Below are positions 1-12,000 of a stretch of DNA of 64,000 nt, piece by piece (position 1 is the first letter of the stretch; each line of letters starts with the position of its first letter). The stretch spans positions 434,001-498,000 of the forward strand of contig CP114561.1 of NCBI GenBank assembly GCA_028865235.1, in the 5' to 3' direction. The notes under the pieces were generated by a model. It saw only the letters and a program-made list of their open reading frames with translations. It did not search any database and was not told where the DNA came from. This DNA is from Candidatus Manganitrophus sp. GTDB lineage: Bacteria; Nitrospirota; Nitrospiria; SBBL01; Manganitrophaceae. A program made the translations under genes and the position numbers.

Positions 1-229
1 GATCGGCCCTGAGGACCGCCTCGAACTCGACGATCGCCTCTTTATGCTTCCCTTGCTTTAAGAGTTGTTGGCCCGCTTCCAGGCGCGGATTTGCCTTTGC
101 CGGCTCGGAAGTCTCAGGGGGCTCCGGGGTCTGCTGGAGCTCTTTCAAATCTGTTTCTTTAGGAGAGAAATAAGCGCAAGAAGTAAACAGAGTTGCCCCC
201 AAGAGGACAAAAAGGAAGAACGCTCTCAA
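1..229 (-). CDS. Putative lipoprotein with TPR-like segment (3' part outside window)
   Basis: Reading from a TTG at 229, the product starts MRAFFLFVLLGATLFTSC: a short basic N-terminus, a hydrophobic stretch and a lipobox (LFTSC), so it is probably an outer- or inner-membrane lipoprotein. A Pro/Glu-rich linker follows, then a segment (LEAGQQLLKQGKHKEAI) that looks like the first helix pair of a tetratricopeptide repeat. A GAGG ribosome-binding site lies about 7 bases before the TTG. The start lies inside the last 71 bases of the cyclase gene, in another frame, so the two are probably co-transcribed. Only 76 codons are visible; the rest lies beyond base 1. Function unknown. Confidence 0.6.
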   Translation of the reverse strand, partial: MRAFFLFVLLGATLFTSCAYFSPKETDLKELQQTPEPPETSEPAKANPRLEAGQQLLKQGKHKEAIVEFEAVLRAD

Positions 230-1690
230 ACAAAACCTCACTTAATTTAGATGAGTTTGTACTGTTCAGTGCCGAATTCAACGTTTTTTTTCGAAAGAGG
301 GAATCGGTTCGGAATCCGACAACGACATAGACCTGAATCTCTTCGGATTTTCCACGAACCCGAGTCGGGGGAAGGGGGATCGCATCGAGAATTGATTCAA
401 GACGTTTGTAGGTGCTCGCAGAGATCAAGATTTGGGTATGATAGCGCTTGTTCAGCTTTTCGATTCTCGCCGCCATGTTGACGCTGTTGCCGATAACGGT
501 ATAAGCGAGCCGCTGCAGCGTGCCGACATTCCCGGCAATCACCTCGCCGGTATTGATTCCTATTCCGATTTCGATCTCAGGATAACCTTCCCGAATCCAT
601 TTTTGCTTGAGCAATTGGAACCGCTCATTCATCTCAATTGCCGCGCGAACGGCCCGTTCCTCGTCGTTCTCATGGCGGACGGGCGTTCCAAAAACGGCCA
701 TCACCGCATCGCCCATGAACTTATCCAATGTCCCCTCATATTTTTGGACCACTTCGACCACCGCTGCAAAATAGTCGTTCAAAATATGGACGACCTCGGA
801 AGGCTCCAACTGTTCTGCTAAGGCAGTGAAATTGCGAACATCGGTAAAAAGGATCGTTGCTTCAGTCCGTGTCCCGCCCAATTGCAAGGTTTTGGGGTTT
901 TGCAGAAAGGACTCCAAAATATTTTCCGAGACATATTGGGTGAAAGCCCGCTTGATCAACTCTTTTTCCCGGAGGTTTCTCGACATTTCATTGAAGTTTG
1001 AAACCAAAAGGCCGATCTCATCATTCGACTTCATTTGAATCTGGGGGAAATCTCCCTCTGTGATCGCCTTCACCCCTTGAACCAGCCGACGGATCGGCTT
1101 TACGATCACATAAGCCAACAGCCACGCCCCCAATAGGCCGACGCAGAGGGCGAGGAGAATGAAGAGCCTGATTTTCTTTTGAGATTGCGCCACCGTTTCG
1201 TAGATCGGTCTTTTAGAGAACCCGACATGAACCGAGCCGATCACCTGTTGACCGGCGAAGAGAATGGGGGTAATCACGTCAAGACGCTCCCTCCCGTCCA
1301 AATCGTGCGAAGTCAGCAACTCGACCCCCCCATGAGCTGCCGCTGTCCTCCCCCCACAGAAGGAGAATATGTCCGTCCTTGTTGCGTCATATCAGTATGA
1401 GCGAGAATATTTTGTTTTACATCGACGATGAAAATATAAAGGATGGCCGGATCTTTAGAGGCTTCGCTGATCATTGTTTCCAGGGCAAGCCGGTCTCGCG
1501 TTAAAATGGCCTCTTGGCTGTACTGGGCAATCCCCTGAGCGATCGAAGCCGCTCGGAGAGTCACCTCTTCGGTCAATGATTCGGTCATCAGCCGGGAGGT
1601 AATCAGATAGGAGAGAGAAAGGGTCAAACCAAGCAGGGCGCCGATGAGAAGCGAGAATTTGATTTTCAGGTTGAACTTTTTAAGTATCAT
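159..1690 (-). CDS. Membrane adenylate/guanylate cyclase, class III, with HAMP domain (frameshifted)
   Basis: About 510 residues once one base is restored in the C7 run at 1325-1331; as given, the gene breaks into two reading frames there. Domains in order: N-terminal membrane segment (about residues 9-31), a periplasmic sensor region, a second membrane segment (FILLALCVGLLGAWLLAYVI), a HAMP linker, and a class III nucleotidyl cyclase domain. The cyclase domain has both metal-binding aspartates (ILFTDVRNFT and KFMGDAVMAVFG) and the NMAARIEKLN region. It should make cAMP or cGMP from NTP in the cytoplasm in response to an extracytoplasmic signal. Ligand and base specificity cannot be read with confidence. 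The extreme C-terminus overlaps the lipoprotein start and may be a read-through tail. Confidence 0.85.
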
Positions 1691-1836
1691 AAAAGAAAGT
1701 AAAGAAAGAACTACTCCTTAAGCGCAGTTTATGTGAAAGATATTAAGCAAAAATGAAAACTTTATTAAAATGTTATTAAATTGTGCCCTCTTTTGCAAGA
1801 AAAATGAACGGGTTTCTTTGACCCTCCTTCATCAGA

Positions 1837-1863
1837 GTAGGGGCGTATTGCATACGCCCCTAC
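1837..1863. repeat. Palindromic GTAGGGGCG-type repeat, minimal copy
   Basis: A perfect inverted repeat: 11-base arms (GTAGGGGCGTA / TACGCCCCTAC) around a 5-base loop. It lies in the gap between the divergent cyclase gene and lepA. The ends match the larger elements at 23858, 38857, 41626, 50166 and 51233, so this looks like the simplest member of a dispersed REP-like family. There is no T-run after it, so it is not an obvious terminator. Confidence 0.75.
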
Positions 1864-2046
1864 AAACGAACCGTCGACGCACAGGTGTTCGGACCGGTAT
1901 AAATTAGGAAGGAGGTGGCAGGTCTTCTGCAGTAGAACCGTTGTTTCGGGTCCATTTTAAAGTAAGGGTGAGCGCACTTTTCCCTTTTGACAATGGGGTC
2001 GAAAATCAATATAATTCTAAAGTTTATAGTTTTAGGGAAGTGCGAC

Positions 2047-3847
2047 TTGCAAGAGTATATCAGAAATTTTTCGATTATTGCCCATATTGATCATGGAAAA
2101 TCAACACTGGCGGACCGCCTGTTGGAGAAAACCGGGGCGGTCACCCCGCGAGAGTTCAAAGATCAGCTCCTCGACGATATGGATCTGGAACGGGAGCGGG
2201 GGATCACGATCAAAGCCCATGCCGTTCGTTTAAAGTACCGGGCGGATGATGGGCATGATTATATCTTCCATCTAATTGATACACCGGGACACGTCGATTT
2301 TACCTATGAGGTCTCCCGAAGCCTCGCCGCGTGCGAAGGGGCGCTCCTGGTGGTCGACGCCACACAAGGGGTGGAGGCGCAAACGATCGCCAACGCTTAC
2401 CTCGCCATCGACAACAATCTTGAGATTATTCCTGTGATCAACAAGATTGATCTCCCCAGCGCCGACGTTGAGAAGACCAAACAGCAGATCGAGGATATCC
2501 TCGGCCTCGACGCCTCGGAGGCGATCCTCGCCAGCGCCAAAGAGGGGAAGGGGATCAAAGAGATCATGGAGGCGGTGATCCGTCGCGTTCCCCCTCCGTC
2601 CGGAAAGGCAGATGCGCCGCTTCGCGCGCTGATCTTCGATTCCTGGTTCGACAACTACCAGGGGGCGGTCGTCCTGGTCAAAGTGGTTGATGGAACGATC
2701 CGCAAGGGATCTCAGATTAAACTGATGTCGAACGGCATCGAACACGAAGTCCTCTCCCTCGGCGTTTTTACGCCGAAAGCGGAAGAAGCGACCTCGCTCT
2801 CGGTCGGGGAGGTCGGTTGTGTGATCTCAGGGATCCGGAACGTCAGTGAGACCAAGATCGGCGACACGATCACCGACGCGAAACGCCCGGCGGCAGAGGC
2901 GCTTCCCGGCTATAAAGAAGTCAAGCCGATGGTCTTCTGCGGCCTCTACCCCATCGACACCGACCGCTACGAGGATCTGCGCGACGCGCTCGAAAAGCTT
3001 CGACTCAACGACGCGTCGTTCAACTATGAGCCGGAGACCTCTGTGGCGCTCGGCTTCGGCTTTCGCTGCGGCTTCCTGGGCCTGCTCCATATGGAGATCA
3101 TCCAGGAGCGGCTCGAGCGGGAGTACCGGCTCTCCCTCATCAGCACGGCGCCGACGGTCGTCTACCGGGTCACCACGGTCTGAAAAGGGAGAGGTGCTTC
3201 ACATCGATAATCCGGCAAAGCTCCCCCGCCGAACCAGATCGCCGGGTTTGAAGAGCCTTTTATCGAAGGGGTGATCATCACGACAGATGAGTTTTTGGGA
3301 TCGATCATGAAGCTCTGCCAAGACCGGCGCGGGACACAGAAGGATATGAACTACCTCGATGTGGGACGGGTCATGGTGAACTATGAGCTGCCGTTGAACG
3401 AGGTCATTCTCGATTTCTACGACCGCCTGAAATCGCTCTCCCACGGCTATGCCTCGCTCGATTACGAATTCATCGGCTACCGGGAAGCCGATCTGGTGAA
3501 GGTCGATATCCTGCTCAACGGCGAGACGGTCGATGCGCTCTCCATCATCGCCGCAAAAGACAAATCCCAGGCGCGGGCGCGGCAGCTGGCCGAGAAGATG
3601 AAAGAGCTCATTCCCCAACAGATGTTCGAAGTCGCCATTCAGGCGGCCATCGGCGAGCAAGATCATCGCGCGCGAGACGGTCAGCGCCCTGCGCAAGAAC
3701 GTGACCGCCAAGTGCTACGGCGGCGACATCACGCGCAAGCGCAAATTCTGCGAGAAGCAGAAGGAAGGCAAGAAACGAATGAAGCAGGTCGGCCGGGTGG
3801 AGATCCCACAGGAAGCCTTTCTTGCAGTCCTGAAAGTTCAGGATTAG
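2047..3847 (+). CDS. lepA: Elongation factor 4 (LepA), frameshifted in three places
   Basis: Ribosome-bound translational GTPase that back-translocates stalled ribosomes. Start chosen at TTG 2047 because the product then begins at the family's usual [19 protein letters not shown] and has an AGGGAAG site 7-8 bases upstream; an in-frame ATG at 1987 would add 20 unconserved residues. G1 (AHIDHGKST), G3 (DTPGH) and G4 (NKID) motifs are present, as is the LepA C-terminal domain ending [20 protein letters not shown]. Single-base breaks occur near 3183, in the C5 run at 3223-3227 and near 3655. After correction the length is about 599 residues, normal for the family. lepB follows 2 bases after the stop, so the pair is an operon. 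Confidence 0.92.
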
Positions 3848-3849
3848 CC

Positions 3850-4467
3850 TTGCCTGAAGAGAACAAATTAAAATCGACGATTCGGGAGTACGCCGAAACG
3901 CTGGTCATCGCCATCATCCTGGCATTGGTGATCCGGACGTTCGTCGTGCAGGCGTTTAAGATTCCGTCGGGCTCGATGATTCCGACGCTGAACATCGGCG
4001 ATCATATCTTGGTGAATAAATTCATCTATGGAGTTCGTCTCCCCTTTACCGACGTGACATTGATTCCGATCCGGGAGCCGCATCGAGGCGATATCATCGT
4101 CTTCCGTTTCCCGAAAGATGAGTCGAAAGATTTCATCAAAAGGGTCGTGGGGCTTCCGGGAGATACCATTGAAGTGAAGAATAAGGAAGTTTACCTGAAC
4201 GGCCAGAAACAGGACGAATCGTACGCCATCCACGAGGACGACAATCCGGCGCACTCCGTGCCGGATCGGGATAACTTCGGCCCGGTCTCCGTTCCGAAAG
4301 ATTCCTACTTCGTCATGGGAGACAACCGCGACCATAGCCTCGATTCGCGCTTTTGGGGATTCGTCGACTTCTCCAAGATCAAGGGCCAGGCCTTTATCAT
4401 CTACTGGTCGTGGGATGGCGAGGCGAGTTGGGTCCGTTGGAACCGAATCGGAAAATTGATCCATTAA
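3850..4467 (+). CDS. lepB: Signal peptidase I
   Basis: Inner-membrane serine protease (S26) that removes signal peptides from exported preproteins. 205 residues. One N-terminal membrane anchor (about 16-34) precedes box B with catalytic Ser42 (PSGSMIPTL). Box D has catalytic Lys97 (FIKRVVGLPGD), and box E is GDNRDHSLDSRFWG. The TTG start at 3850 comes just after the lepA stop; no better start lies between the stop and the membrane segment. lepA-lepB coupling is common in bacteria. Confidence 0.93.
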   Translation: MPEENKLKSTIREYAETLVIAIILALVIRTFVVQAFKIPSGSMIPTLNIGDHILVNKFIYGVRLPFTDVTLIPIREPHRGDIIVFRFPKDESKDFIKRVVGLPGDTIEVKNKEVYLNGQKQDESYAIHEDDNPAHSVPDRDNFGPVSVPKDSYFVMGDNRDHSLDSRFWGFVDFSKIKGQAFIIYWSWDGEASWVRWNRIGKLIH

Positions 4468-4555
4468 TTGCGACGTCAATTAGGACTCCCAGGGTATGTC
4501 CTCCTCTCGACGGAAAAAGAAAACCGCCTCTCCTTTACAAGGGAACAGTCCAGCC

Positions 4556-5542
4556 ATGACCGAAGCGGTGTCTAAAAAAGAGCTTCGGCCGTACCTCGAT
4601 CGGTTCGATGGACATCGTGTCCTGGTGGTCGGGGACCTGATGCTCGATCACTACATTTGGGGAAACGTTCAGCGGATTTCTCCCGAAGCGCCGGTTCCGG
4701 TCGTGAACGTGCTGCGGGAGTCGGTGCTGCTCGGCGGCGCCGGAAACGTGCTCCACAATATCCTCACGCTGGGGGGCCGGGGACTTTTGTGCGGCGTCAT
4801 CGGCGCCGACGAAGCGGGACGGTGGTTGTCGGAAGAGCTGAAATCCAAAGGGGTCGAGATTGGCGGGATTGTGGTCGAGGAAGAGCGGCCGACCACCAAA
4901 AAGACGCGGATCGTCGCCCACCAGCAACAGGTCGTCCGGTTCGATCACGAGAAAAAGGGCGAAATTTCAAATAAAACTGAAAAGAAGTTCATCCAATTCA
5001 TCAACGACCAACTCGACCGGATCGACTGCATGGTGATTTCCGATTACGCCAAGGGGGTCATTACCGAAGGTCTCTTGGAATCGATCCTCCCCCTGGCACT
5101 CCGGCGAGGTATCCCGGTCGTCGTCGATCCCAAAGTCCACCATTTCTCTCTTTATAAAAAAGTCACGGTCGTTACCCCCAATCATCTGGAAGCCTCACAG
5201 GCGTCGGGGGTTGATATTGAAGACGAGGCAACCCTCCACCAAGCCGGGAAAGCGCTCTTGAAAAAGCTCGGCTGCCAGGCGGTCCTGATCACGCGCGGGG
5301 AGCAGGGGATGAGCCTTTTTGATAAAAGCGGGGAGACCACCCATATTCCGACCGAGGCAAGACAGGTATTCGATGTCACCGGCGCCGGCGATACGGTGGT
5401 CAGCACCCTGGCGCTCGCCGTCTCGGCCGGGGCGCCGCTGCCGGCCGCGGCGCGGCTGGCCAATCATGCCGCCGGCGTGGTCGTCGGGATGGTCGGAACG
5501 ACGGCGATCGAAAAAACGATGCTGAAGAAAGCCCTCTCATGA
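4556..5542 (+). CDS. rfaE1: D-glycero-beta-D-manno-heptose-7-phosphate kinase (RfaE domain I)
   Basis: PfkB-family sugar kinase of ADP-heptose synthesis, an LPS inner-core precursor. 328 residues from ATG 4556; an in-frame ATG at 4496 would add 20 residues, but its only purine-rich tract is 1 base away. The N-terminal GDLMLDHYIWG and LGGAGNV motifs bind sugar, and the C-terminal GAGDTVVSTLA carries the catalytic Asp and anion hole. The nucleotidyltransferase domain found in fused HldE is absent, so the adenylyl transfer must be encoded elsewhere. The stop overlaps kdsB by 4 bases. Confidence 0.9.
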   Translation: MTEAVSKKELRPYLDRFDGHRVLVVGDLMLDHYIWGNVQRISPEAPVPVVNVLRESVLLGGAGNVLHNILTLGGRGLLCGVIGADEAGRWLSEELKSKGVEIGGIVVEEERPTTKKTRIVAHQQQVVRFDHEKKGEISNKTEKKFIQFINDQLDRIDCMVISDYAKGVITEGLLESILPLALRRGIPVVVDPKVHHFSLYKKVTVVTPNHLEASQASGVDIEDEATLHQAGKALLKKLGCQAVLITRGEQGMSLFDKSGETTHIPTEARQVFDVTGAGDTVVSTLALAVSAGAPLPAAARLANHAAGVVVGMVGTTAIEKTMLKKALS

Positions 5543-6343
5543 AAATGACCGCGGATTCGGTTTTGGTGGTCATCCCGGCGAGATATCCCTCCACCCGGTT
5601 TCCGGGAAAACCGCTCGCCGACCTCAATGGAAAACCGATGATCCAGCATGTCTGGGAGCGGGCGACGGCGGCAAAACGCCCGAACCGTATCCTGGTTGCA
5701 ACGGATGACGAACGGATCGCTCAAGCGGTCCGACGCTTCGGCGGGGAGGTGATGATCACCTCGTCGGATCACCGGACCGGGACCGAGCGGGTGGCGGAAG
5801 TCGCCGCGCAATTCCCCGCTTTACAGGTCATGAACCTTCAAGGCGATCTCCCCCTCTTTCAGCCCGCAACGCTCGACCGGATCATTGAAATCGGCGGCAA
5901 GTTGATTCAACGAGGGGAGGCCGACTTGATCACAGCCAAATCGGCGATCACAAATGAGGAAGAAGTCTTCTCCCCGCACTCTGTCAAAGTGGTTTCGAAT
6001 GAACGGGGAGAGGCCCTTTATTTTTCGCGATCTCCCATCCCTCACGTTGAAAAAGAGGCATTCTCAAAAAGAGGGACCTTCACCTTTTATAAACATTACG
6101 GTATTTATCTCTACCACAAAGATTTTCTCCTCCGCATCGCCAAATCGCCGGAGGGAAGCTTGGAGAAGATGGAGCGGCTTGAGCAGCTCCGCGTTCTGGA
6201 ACAGGGGGAAGGGTCCGCGTCCTTGAAATCGAAAGGGAAGAGGCTCGCTTTTTCTGGGAGGTCAATACACCGGAAGATCTGGTCAAAGCGAGAGAGATTT
6301 TAAATGCCGACTCCTCACGCAATTTAGCACTCGGAGGGTTCCA

Positions 6344-6347
<4 letters not shown>
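5539..6347 (+). CDS. kdsB: CMP-KDO synthetase (3-deoxy-manno-octulosonate cytidylyltransferase), frameshifted near the end
   Basis: Activates KDO with CTP before its transfer to lipid A. It opens with the family motif [20 protein letters not shown] and keeps the [11 protein letters not shown] segment. Restoring one G in the G5 run at 6204-6208 gives the expected C-terminus ([17 protein letters not shown]) and about 269 residues, ending at a TGA that overlaps the pyrG GTG start by 4 bases. The usual signature QGDEP reads QGDLP here (codon CTC around 5840-5845). This is either a real substitution at a conserved acidic position or a consensus error. Cytoplasmic; translationally coupled to both neighbours. 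Confidence 0.88.
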
Positions 6348-7971
<1,624 letters not shown>

Positions 7972-7996
7972 GAAAATTTTTCATTGTTCATTTTCC

Positions 7997-8048
7997 ATTT
8001 TCCATTTATGATTGGCAAATGACACATGACCAATGGCAAATGGAAAAT
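7997..8048. repeat. AT-rich inverted repeat between pyrG and kdsA
   Basis: ATTTTCCATTT at 7997-8007 pairs with AAATGGAAAAT at 8038-8048, with further imperfect pairing inward (ATTGGC / ACCAAT). It fills the only sizeable gap (95 bases) in the operon and is far more AT-rich than its surroundings. It may be a dispersed palindrome or an mRNA hairpin; there is no T-run, so I do not call it a terminator. Confidence 0.5.
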
Positions 8049-8066
8049 ATTTTCTAGGAGAAGCGA

Positions 8067-8897
8067 TTGCCTCACTCGGTTGAGATCGGAAAGATGCGGT
8101 TAGGGGATGGGAACTTTTTTCTCATCGCCGGCCCCTGCGTCATCGAAAACGAAGATCTCGTCTTAAAGACGGCGGAGATAATCGCCCGGATCGCCGCCGC
8201 GCACAAGGTTCCGCTCATCTTCAAATCCTCCTATGACAAAGCGAACCGGACCGCCGTCAGCTCCTTCCGGGGAATGGGAATGGAGGAGGGGCTGAAGATC
8301 CTCCAAAAGGTGAAAGAGACGGTCGGCGTTCCGGTCCTCTCCGATGTTCATGGGCCTGAAGAAGCAACCGCCGCCGCCAAAGCCGTCGACGTGCTGCAGA
8401 TCCCGGCCTTTCTCTGCCGGCAGACCGATCTCCTCATCGCCGCCGCCGAGACGGGTAAGGTCGTCAACGTGAAGAAGGGTCAGTTCCTCGCGCCCTGGGA
8501 CATGAAGAACGTCGTCGAAAAGCTGGAGTCGACCGGGAACCGGAAAATCTTCCTGACCGAGCGGGGCGCCAGCTTCGGATATAACAATCTGGTCAGCGAC
8601 ATGCGCTCTTTGGTCATCATGCGGCGGACCGGCTATCCGGTCGTCTTCGACGGCACCCATAGCGTCCAGCTGCCGGGAGGGGGAGGGAAAGTCTCCTCCG
8701 GCCAACGGGAGTTCGTCCTGCCGTTGACGCGGGCCGCCGTCGCCGCCGGATGCGACGGGCTCTTCCTGGAGGTACATCCCTCTCCGGACCAGGCCCCCTC
8801 CGACGGACCGAACATGATCGATCCGGCGCAGCTCGATCAGCTGCTCGGGCAGGTCGGTCGGATTCTCGAGGCGCTCGGAGAAAGGAAGGCCCCATGA
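8067..8897 (+). CDS. kdsA: KDO-8-phosphate synthase
   Basis: Condenses arabinose-5-phosphate with phosphoenolpyruvate to give KDO-8-phosphate, the committed step to KDO. 276 residues. TTG start with AGGAGAAG upstream. Class I DAHP-synthase fold motifs are visible: [41 protein letters not shown] and [13 protein letters not shown]. An Asn-type (metal-independent) enzyme has CxxN near the N-terminus; here it is AGPCVIEN, so the metal class cannot be assigned safely. The TGA overlaps the kdsD ATG by 4 bases. Confidence 0.95.
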   Translation: MPHSVEIGKMRLGDGNFFLIAGPCVIENEDLVLKTAEIIARIAAAHKVPLIFKSSYDKANRTAVSSFRGMGMEEGLKILQKVKETVGVPVLSDVHGPEEATAAAKAVDVLQIPAFLCRQTDLLIAAAETGKVVNVKKGQFLAPWDMKNVVEKLESTGNRKIFLTERGASFGYNNLVSDMRSLVIMRRTGYPVVFDGTHSVQLPGGGGKVSSGQREFVLPLTRAAVAAGCDGLFLEVHPSPDQAPSDGPNMIDPAQLDQLLGQVGRILEALGERKAP

Positions 8898-9865
8898 TCT
8901 TGGAAGAAGGCAAGCGGGTCCTCAGAATCGAGGCCCAGGCGATCACCGACCTGATCGATCGGATCGACGGCCGATTCGTCGAGGCGGTCGAGCTTTGCTA
9001 CAACAGTAAAGGCCGCATCGTGGTCGTCGGCATGGGAAAATCAGGGTTGATCGGGAAGAAAATCGCGGCGACCCTCGCCAGTACCGGCACCCCGGCCTTT
9101 TTTCTTCATCCCGCGGAGGGGATCCACGGCGACCTCGGCATGGTCTCGAAAGAAGATGTCGCCCTTCTGATCTCCAACAGCGGGGAGACCGAGGAGATCC
9201 TTCGAATTTTGCCGTCGATCAAGCGGATGGATCTGAAAATGATCACCCTGACCGGAAACATCAAATCCACTTTGGCGAAGATGAGCGATGTGGTTCTGGA
9301 TATCTCGATTCGGGAAGAGGCCTGTCCGCTGGGGCTGGCGCCGACGGCAAGCACCACCGCCACGTTGGCGATGGGAGATGCGCTGGCGGTCGCGCTCCTT
9401 CAGCAGAGGGGATTCCGAAAAGAAGACTTCGCCTTCTTTCATCCCGGCGGCTCCCTCGGGCGACAACTTCTGCTCAAGGTCGAAGACGCCATGCACGTCG
9501 GGAACAACATTCCGAAAGTGGCCGAGGAGACGCCGATGAGAGAGGTCGTTCTGGAGATGACCGCCAAAAAACTCGGGATGACGACCGTGTTGAACGCCGC
9601 CGGAAAACTGGCGGGGGTGATCACCGACGGGGATCTTCGCCGGCTGATCAAAAAGATCGATCACGAAGGGCGGGATATCTTTTCCCTGCCGGCGCGCGAG
9701 GTGATGAACCGGAGTCCGAAAACCATTTCAAAAGAAGCGCTGACGGCGCAGGCGATTCACATGATGGAATCACACGCGATCACCACCCTCGTGGTGGCGG
9801 GATCGGACGGGCATGTCGACGGCATCCTTCATCTTCATGATCTCCTCAAAAAAGGGGTCGTCTAA
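8894..9865 (+). CDS. kdsD: Arabinose-5-phosphate isomerase (KdsD/KpsF)
   Basis: Converts ribulose-5-phosphate to arabinose-5-phosphate, the KdsA substrate. 323 residues: an N-terminal SIS domain (about 30-165; [30 protein letters not shown]) followed by a CBS pair (about 205-323; [22 protein letters not shown]). The ATG overlaps the kdsA stop, giving translational coupling. The CBS pair suggests allosteric control by a nucleotide or sugar nucleotide; this is known for the family, not shown here. Confidence 0.95.
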   Translation: MILEEGKRVLRIEAQAITDLIDRIDGRFVEAVELCYNSKGRIVVVGMGKSGLIGKKIAATLASTGTPAFFLHPAEGIHGDLGMVSKEDVALLISNSGETEEILRILPSIKRMDLKMITLTGNIKSTLAKMSDVVLDISIREEACPLGLAPTASTTATLAMGDALAVALLQQRGFRKEDFAFFHPGGSLGRQLLLKVEDAMHVGNNIPKVAEETPMREVVLEMTAKKLGMTTVLNAAGKLAGVITDGDLRRLIKKIDHEGRDIFSLPAREVMNRSPKTISKEALTAQAIHMMESHAITTLVVAGSDGHVDGILHLHDLLKKGVV

Positions 9866-9910
9866 GTGAAGCGCCGGCCGGTCCCCCTTTCTCAGCGACG
9901 GCGGAAAGCG

Positions 9911-10461
9911 ATGCGAATCCGCTATCTCCTTCTCGATGTCGACGGGGTAATGACCGACGGAACCCTCTATTTTGATGAGAACGGACGGGAGATCAAAGGG
10001 TTTTCAATTTATGACGGCCACGGCATCCGGCTCTTGCAACGGGCGCGGATCGGGGTCGGGATCATTTCGGGCCGTTCGTCTGCCGTGGTCGCCTGGCGGG
10101 CCAAAGAGCTCGGCATCGAGGATGTGCATCAGGGAAGCCGGGACAAAGAGGCCGCATACGAAATGATCAAAGCAAAACATCGTCTGCAAGATGAAGCGGT
10201 CGCATTCATCGGGGACGATCTCATCGATCTTACTTTGCTTCGGAGGGTCGGCTTTTCGATCGCGGTCGCCAGCGCGGTCGATGCCGTCAAACAGGAAGTC
10301 GATTGGGTCACAAAAAAAGGGGAGGGGAGGGGGCCGTCCGGGAAGTCATCGATTTCATCCTCTCCGTTCAAGCTTCAAAAAAAACAAAACATGAAAGGGA
10401 AAAGGCAGAAGGCGGAAAAGAAAACGACGCATTTTTTTTACCCCACACGCCGCCTGCCTGA
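9911..10461 (+). CDS. kdsC: KDO-8-phosphate phosphatase, C-terminus frameshifted
   Basis: HAD-superfamily phosphatase producing free KDO. The nucleophile/acid pair is in LLLDVDGVMTDG, motif II is in IISGR, and the metal site is in FIGDDLIDL. ATG 9911 gives the family N-terminus (RIRYLLLDVDG); a GTG at 9866, directly after the kdsD stop, would add 15 basic residues. In the A/G-rich tract around 10314-10336 one base is missing. Restoring it yields the usual end (AVREVIDFILS) plus a lysine-rich tail to TGA 10461. Length about 183 residues. This completes kdsA-kdsD-kdsC-kdsB in one operon. Confidence 0.9.
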
Positions 10462-10479
10462 CGTCATCTAGAGCCACTT

Positions 10480-11396
10480 ATGAAAATTTCTAAAAAACTG
10501 GTCCGCTCTTTTATCTTTGCTGCATTAACCTCGGTTGCTTTTTTGACCCGGCCGCTCTCCTGGAAATGGGGGGTTCGCCTCGGCGGCATGATCGGCACCC
10601 TTCTTTATTACCTTCTCCGGAGAGAAAGGGCCAAGTCGCTGGAGGGGCTTCGGATCGCTTTCGGCTCCGATAAACCGGAGCGGGAGCTCCATCAGATTCT
10701 GAAAAAGAGTTTTCAAAATTTGGGGAAGGGGCTGATTGAGATCATCAATTTCGCAAACCTGAAGCCCGAGCAGATCGAGTCGTTGATTACAATCGAAGGG
10801 GAAGAGTATCTCAAAGAAGCCGAATGCAAGGGAAATGGAACGATTCTGATTACCGGCCACCTCGGCAATTGGGAGCTGATGGCGGCGGCGCTGTCGCTTC
10901 GCGGCTATCCGCTCCATGTGATCGCCGCCCCCCTTTACGACCCGCGCATCGACGAATGGATCGTGCAACATCGATCCCGCTTTCAGGTGGAGACGATCAG
11001 CCGGGGGAGCCCTTCTTCGTCAAAAAAATCTTAGGCGTTCTGAGAAAGAAAGAAATCCTCGGTCTTCTGATCGATCAGGACACCAAGGTCAACGGCGTCT
11101 TTGTCAATTTTTTCAACAAAAAAGCATACACCCCGGCCGGCGCCGCGGAGCTCGCGCTGCGAAGCGGGGCGGCGACGATGATGTGCTTTATCACACGGCT
11201 TCCGAACGACCATCATCGGATCAGCATCGAGAAACCGATGACCCTGGTGCAGAGCGCCGAACATTCAAAGGACGTTGAGATCAATACGGCGCGCTTTACC
11301 TCCCGAATTGAAGAGCACATCAAACAGTATCCCGACCAATGGGTCTGGATGCATCGACGCTGGAAAACGAAGCCGGAGAAAAATGGTCCAGAATAA
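10480..11396 (+). CDS. lpxL: Lipid A biosynthesis lauroyl-type acyltransferase (LpxL/HtrB family), frameshifted
   Basis: Inner-membrane acyltransferase that adds a secondary acyl chain to KDO-lipid A. About 305 residues after restoring one base near 11008. It has an N-terminal hydrophobic anchor, the catalytic HX4E motif (H127-LGNW-E132), and a second conserved block (LGLLIDQDTKVNGVFVNFF) after the break. The C-terminus reads QYPDQWVWMHRRWKTKP, typical of the family. Placement directly after the KDO genes supports the lipid A role; which acyl chain or position it serves cannot be told. Confidence 0.88.
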
Positions 11397-11454
11397 GAGT
11401 GATATCCATCCCGCTTCCGCCCCCATCCCAAAACAACACGTCAACGGATCTGTC

Positions 11455-11997
11455 ATGAACCTGCCGAATATCCTCACCATGATCCGGGTCGTGCTGATCC
11501 CGTTCTTCATCTTTTTCTTCTCGCGGCCGTCCACCTCATCGGCGATCATTGCCGCAGTGATTTTCCTGGTCGCCTCCTTGACCGACCTCCTCGACGGCTA
11601 CTTGGCCCGCCGGCGGAAGGAGGTAACCCAATTCGGAAAATTCTTGGATCCGGTCGCAGATAAACTTTTAATCGTGGCGGCCCTGATCCTGCTGGTCGCG
11701 AACGGCCGCGTGCCGGCCTGGATCGCCATCGTTATCATCGGGCGGGAATTCGCCGTGACCGCTTTCCGGGCGATCGCTTCCTCCGAAGGGGTGATCATCG
11801 CCGCGGAGGGGACGGGGAAATACAAGATGTTCCTTCAGACGGTCGCGATTATTTTCTTGATCACCGATCTCCCCGCGTTCTATTTTCATGAGATCGGCCT
11901 GTTCCTTCTCCTGATCGCGACGGCGCTCGCCATCTACTCCGCCGGACAATACTTCATCAAATTCGGCCGGCAGGTGAATTTGATGAAGGTCAAATAG
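11455..11997 (+). CDS. pgsA: CDP-diacylglycerol-glycerol-3-phosphate 3-phosphatidyltransferase
   Basis: Makes phosphatidylglycerol phosphate in the inner membrane. The CDP-alcohol phosphotransferase signature DG-x2-AR-x8-G-x3-D-x3-D is intact (DGYLAR...GKFLDPVADK). Several hydrophobic helices follow. ATG 11455 gives the conserved start MNLPNILTMIRV; an in-frame ATG at 11383 would overlap the acyltransferase stop and add 24 unconserved residues. plsY follows after 3 bases. Confidence 0.92.
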   Translation: MNLPNILTMIRVVLIPFFIFFFSRPSTSSAIIAAVIFLVASLTDLLDGYLARRRKEVTQFGKFLDPVADKLLIVAALILLVANGRVPAWIAIVIIGREFAVTAFRAIASSEGVIIAAEGTGKYKMFLQTVAIIFLITDLPAFYFHEIGLFLLLIATALAIYSAGQYFIKFGRQVNLMKVK

Positions 11998-12000
11998 ACG

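Noticed and set aside
1782..1796. TGTGCCCTCTTTTGC before lepA as a sigma54 promoter
   Set aside because: The -12 half fits and the spacing is right, but the invariant -24 GG is GT.
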